Under the pieces are notes generated by a model, which was given only the letters and a program-made list of their open reading frames with translations, ran no database searches and was not told where the DNA came from. Position numbers and translations under genes: made by a program. From NCBI GenBank assembly GCA_937901905.1, contig CALDIF010000033.1:12922-76921 (forward strand): a stretch of DNA of 64,000 nt, in the 5' to 3' direction. Numbering within the stretch: position 1 is the stretch's first letter; each line of letters begins with the position of its first letter. Origin of the DNA: an uncultured Porphyromonadaceae bacterium. GTDB taxonomy: Bacteria; Bacteroidota; Bacteroidia; Bacteroidales; Muribaculaceae. This document shows positions 62,380 to 64,000 of the stretch, piece by piece.

Positions 62380-63969
62380 TCAGTAACCCAACAAGCGGCG
62401 ATAACGTTCGCTGTCGTTGATAATATCAAGAGCACGTCGCACATCGGGATTGTAGTGATTCATAATGATAGTGTATGCCCCACGGTCGGCATATACATCA
62501 CGTGCGATAAGTCCCTTGAGCATACGTCGCAACATGGGCGCACTGACAGCATATTTTTCGGTATCAAAGGCGACACTGTCTTGCTCTCCCATCTTGATAA
62601 AACCGCGCATGTCATCGTCGGTGAGTTCAAACGCCGTGTCAAAGTCATCGAGCGACGGATAACGCCGCAACAAAGACTTGCGATTGACATCAACGTAGGT
62701 TACTGTCCAACGATTTGGTATTCCTTTAGCGACAAGGTCACGATAATAAGTGTTCCAATGGGTTGTATCGACCGGCACGAACACATCGGGCATGATGCCG
62801 CCACCGCCGTATATCGTGCGATGGGTGCGCAGTGTCTCGACACGTAGTGAGTCGACAAGATGTACACTATCGGCATTGAAAAATTCACCGGAATGTTCTC
62901 GATCGAGCATGTCGTGCTCGTATTGCTTCTTGTCACCCGGCTCGTAAGCCTTCTGGATACAACGCCCGCTCGGCGTATAATAACGCGCCACGGTAAGGCG
63001 CATCATCGAGCCGTCCTCAAAGCGGAACGGTCGTTGCACAAGCCCCTTGCCGAATGTGCGACGTCCCACGATTACACCACGGTCCCAATCTTGCATGGCA
63101 CCGGAGAAGATCTCGGCTGCACTTGCCGAGTATTGATTGGCAATCACGACAACAGGCAAATTGCGATAACGCCCGTTGCCGAGGGCACGTGCATCGCTGC
63201 GAGGCTGGGTGCGCCCCTCAGTGTACACGATTAACTGTCCTTCTTCAAGAAACTCATTACACATCTCGATAGCGGCATTTAGGTACCCCCCACCGTTGTT
63301 GCTCAAGTCGATTATCACCTGTTTCATGCCCTGATGGGAAAGTTTGTCGAGAGCCTCCATCATCTCATCGTAGGTTTTGGCACCGAAACTTGAGATTGAA
63401 ATAAAGCCGGTTCGCTCGTCAATCATGTAAGCAGCGTCGACGCTGTACAAGGGTATCTTATCACGTGTGATGCGAAAAGTTATCAATTCGGGAGTACCGC
63501 GACGCTTGACCTGTACGGTGACACGTGTGCCCTTCTTTCCACGCAATCGCTTCATAATGTCGGTGTTACGCATTTTCACACCGGCAATCAGCGTGTCGTT
63601 AACCGTGATGATGCGGTCGCCGGCAAGAATGCCCACTTTCTCGCTGGGACCTCCTGCGATAGTCTGTATCACGTAGAGCGTGTCTTGCTTCATGTTGAAC
63701 TGCACGCCAATGCCGCTGAACTCACCTTCAAGCGGTTCCTCAAGTTCGCGCGTCTCCTTGGCATCGGTATAGGCACTGTGGGGGTCGAGCGATTCGAGCA
63801 TGGCTTTGATTGCCTGCTCGACAAGCGTGGCATTGTCCGGCTTGTCCACATAGTAAGCGTCTATCGCATACTGCGCATTAAGCAGTTTCTCGGCATCCTT
63901 GCTGATGCGTTGGGCAGTGGCAAACATTGTCACTGCGAGTGTCACGAGTATGGTAATTTTTCTATACAT
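62380..63969 (-). CDS. S41-family C-terminal processing peptidase
   Basis: 529 residues with a Sec signal (VTMFATAQRIS). Domains in order: N-terminal helical part with LDPHSAYTD, a PDZ domain (about 85-170; FSGIGVQF, GPSEKVGILAGDRII), and the S41 catalytic core with NNGGGYLNAA, the Ser in NQYSASAAEIFSGA and the Lys in GRRTFGKGLVQ. It cleaves periplasmic proteins near their C-termini. In several Bacteroidales such a gene follows coaD; here it is 9.5 kb away, upstream of sbcD by 64 bp. Confidence 0.95.
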   Translation of the reverse strand: MYRKITILVTLAVTMFATAQRISKDAEKLLNAQYAIDAYYVDKPDNATLVEQAIKAMLESLDPHSAYTDAKETRELEEPLEGEFSGIGVQFNMKQDTLYVIQTIAGGPSEKVGILAGDRIITVNDTLIAGVKMRNTDIMKRLRGKKGTRVTVQVKRRGTPELITFRITRDKIPLYSVDAAYMIDERTGFISISSFGAKTYDEMMEALDKLSHQGMKQVIIDLSNNGGGYLNAAIEMCNEFLEEGQLIVYTEGRTQPRSDARALGNGRYRNLPVVVIANQYSASAAEIFSGAMQDWDRGVIVGRRTFGKGLVQRPFRFEDGSMMRLTVARYYTPSGRCIQKAYEPGDKKQYEHDMLDREHSGEFFNADSVHLVDSLRVETLRTHRTIYGGGGIMPDVFVPVDTTHWNTYYRDLVAKGIPNRWTVTYVDVNRKSLLRRYPSLDDFDTAFELTDDDMRGFIKMGEQDSVAFDTEKYAVSAPMLRRMLKGLIARDVYADRGAYTIIMNHYNPDVRRALDIINDSERYRRLLGY

Positions 63970-64000
63970 CTGCTTGTGTTTATAACGGGTGATTAAGGTG

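Overview
The window reads as a chromosomal segment of a Bacteroidales bacterium, most likely a gut Muribaculaceae or a close relative (family level is inference). Support: SusC/SusD proteins, GldH, DUF5020, GH97, DUF2027-Smr, RicT/PSP1 and Bacteroidetes-type lipoproteins; nearly all genes lack a Shine-Dalgarno (SD) sequence; and the Bacteroidetes promoter TTTG-N19-21-TAnnTTTG recurs exactly before many genes. No rRNA operon, CRISPR array, prophage or recognisable transposase was seen. One tRNA (Pro, CGG anticodon) is present.

Layout. 0-4.8 kb: end of a sigma-54 regulator, LptE, a tail-less SSB overlapping TatD, a WG-repeat lipoprotein, QueD and QueE. 5-10.9 kb: tRNA-Pro (minus), then a membrane protein, DNA polymerase I and a MATE exporter in one run. 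10.9-30.3 kb: an accessory region with a zinc peptidase, DUF5020 and a SusB-like GH97, a two-gene secreted nuclease operon, a 1685-residue SusE/F-like protein ending in a dockerin, a DUF4143 ATPase framed by 61-bp direct repeats, and a SusC/SusD pair. 30.3-45 kb: DUF2027-Smr, NagB, bS21 with a long leader, CstA, an rsmH-lpxB-trmH run divergent from folA, alaS with two lipoproteins, a prenyl synthase with a glycosyltransferase and acyltransferase, and ArgR. 45.5-50.9 kb: a minus-strand run zapB-like, zapA, rny, ricT, gldH, TRIC channel, gtrA. 51-64 kb: parE-coaD-cotH, a sirtuin, a tiny lipoprotein, an MBL hydrolase with an RsmI-like methylase, sbcDC, and an S41 protease.

How the genes work together. 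The accessory region looks like a dispersed starch/alpha-glucan utilisation neighbourhood: SusB-type GH97, SusC/SusD, and a surface protein built from 13 SusE/F-like modules, two of which have just been duplicated (786 bp, identical DNA). The rest is housekeeping: envelope (LptE, LpxB, prenyl diphosphate), translation (AlaS, bS21, RNA methylases), replication and repair (PolA, ParE, SbcCD, SSB) and division (ZapA).

The observations most worth a second look are the bS21 leader, which starts with a 10-nt perfect complement to the 16S anti-SD inside a hairpin; the ATPase cassette between near-identical paired-motif repeats; the dockerin-tagged repeat protein; a DNA polymerase I whose proofreading motifs are gone; and a SusC with no N-terminal extension domain.
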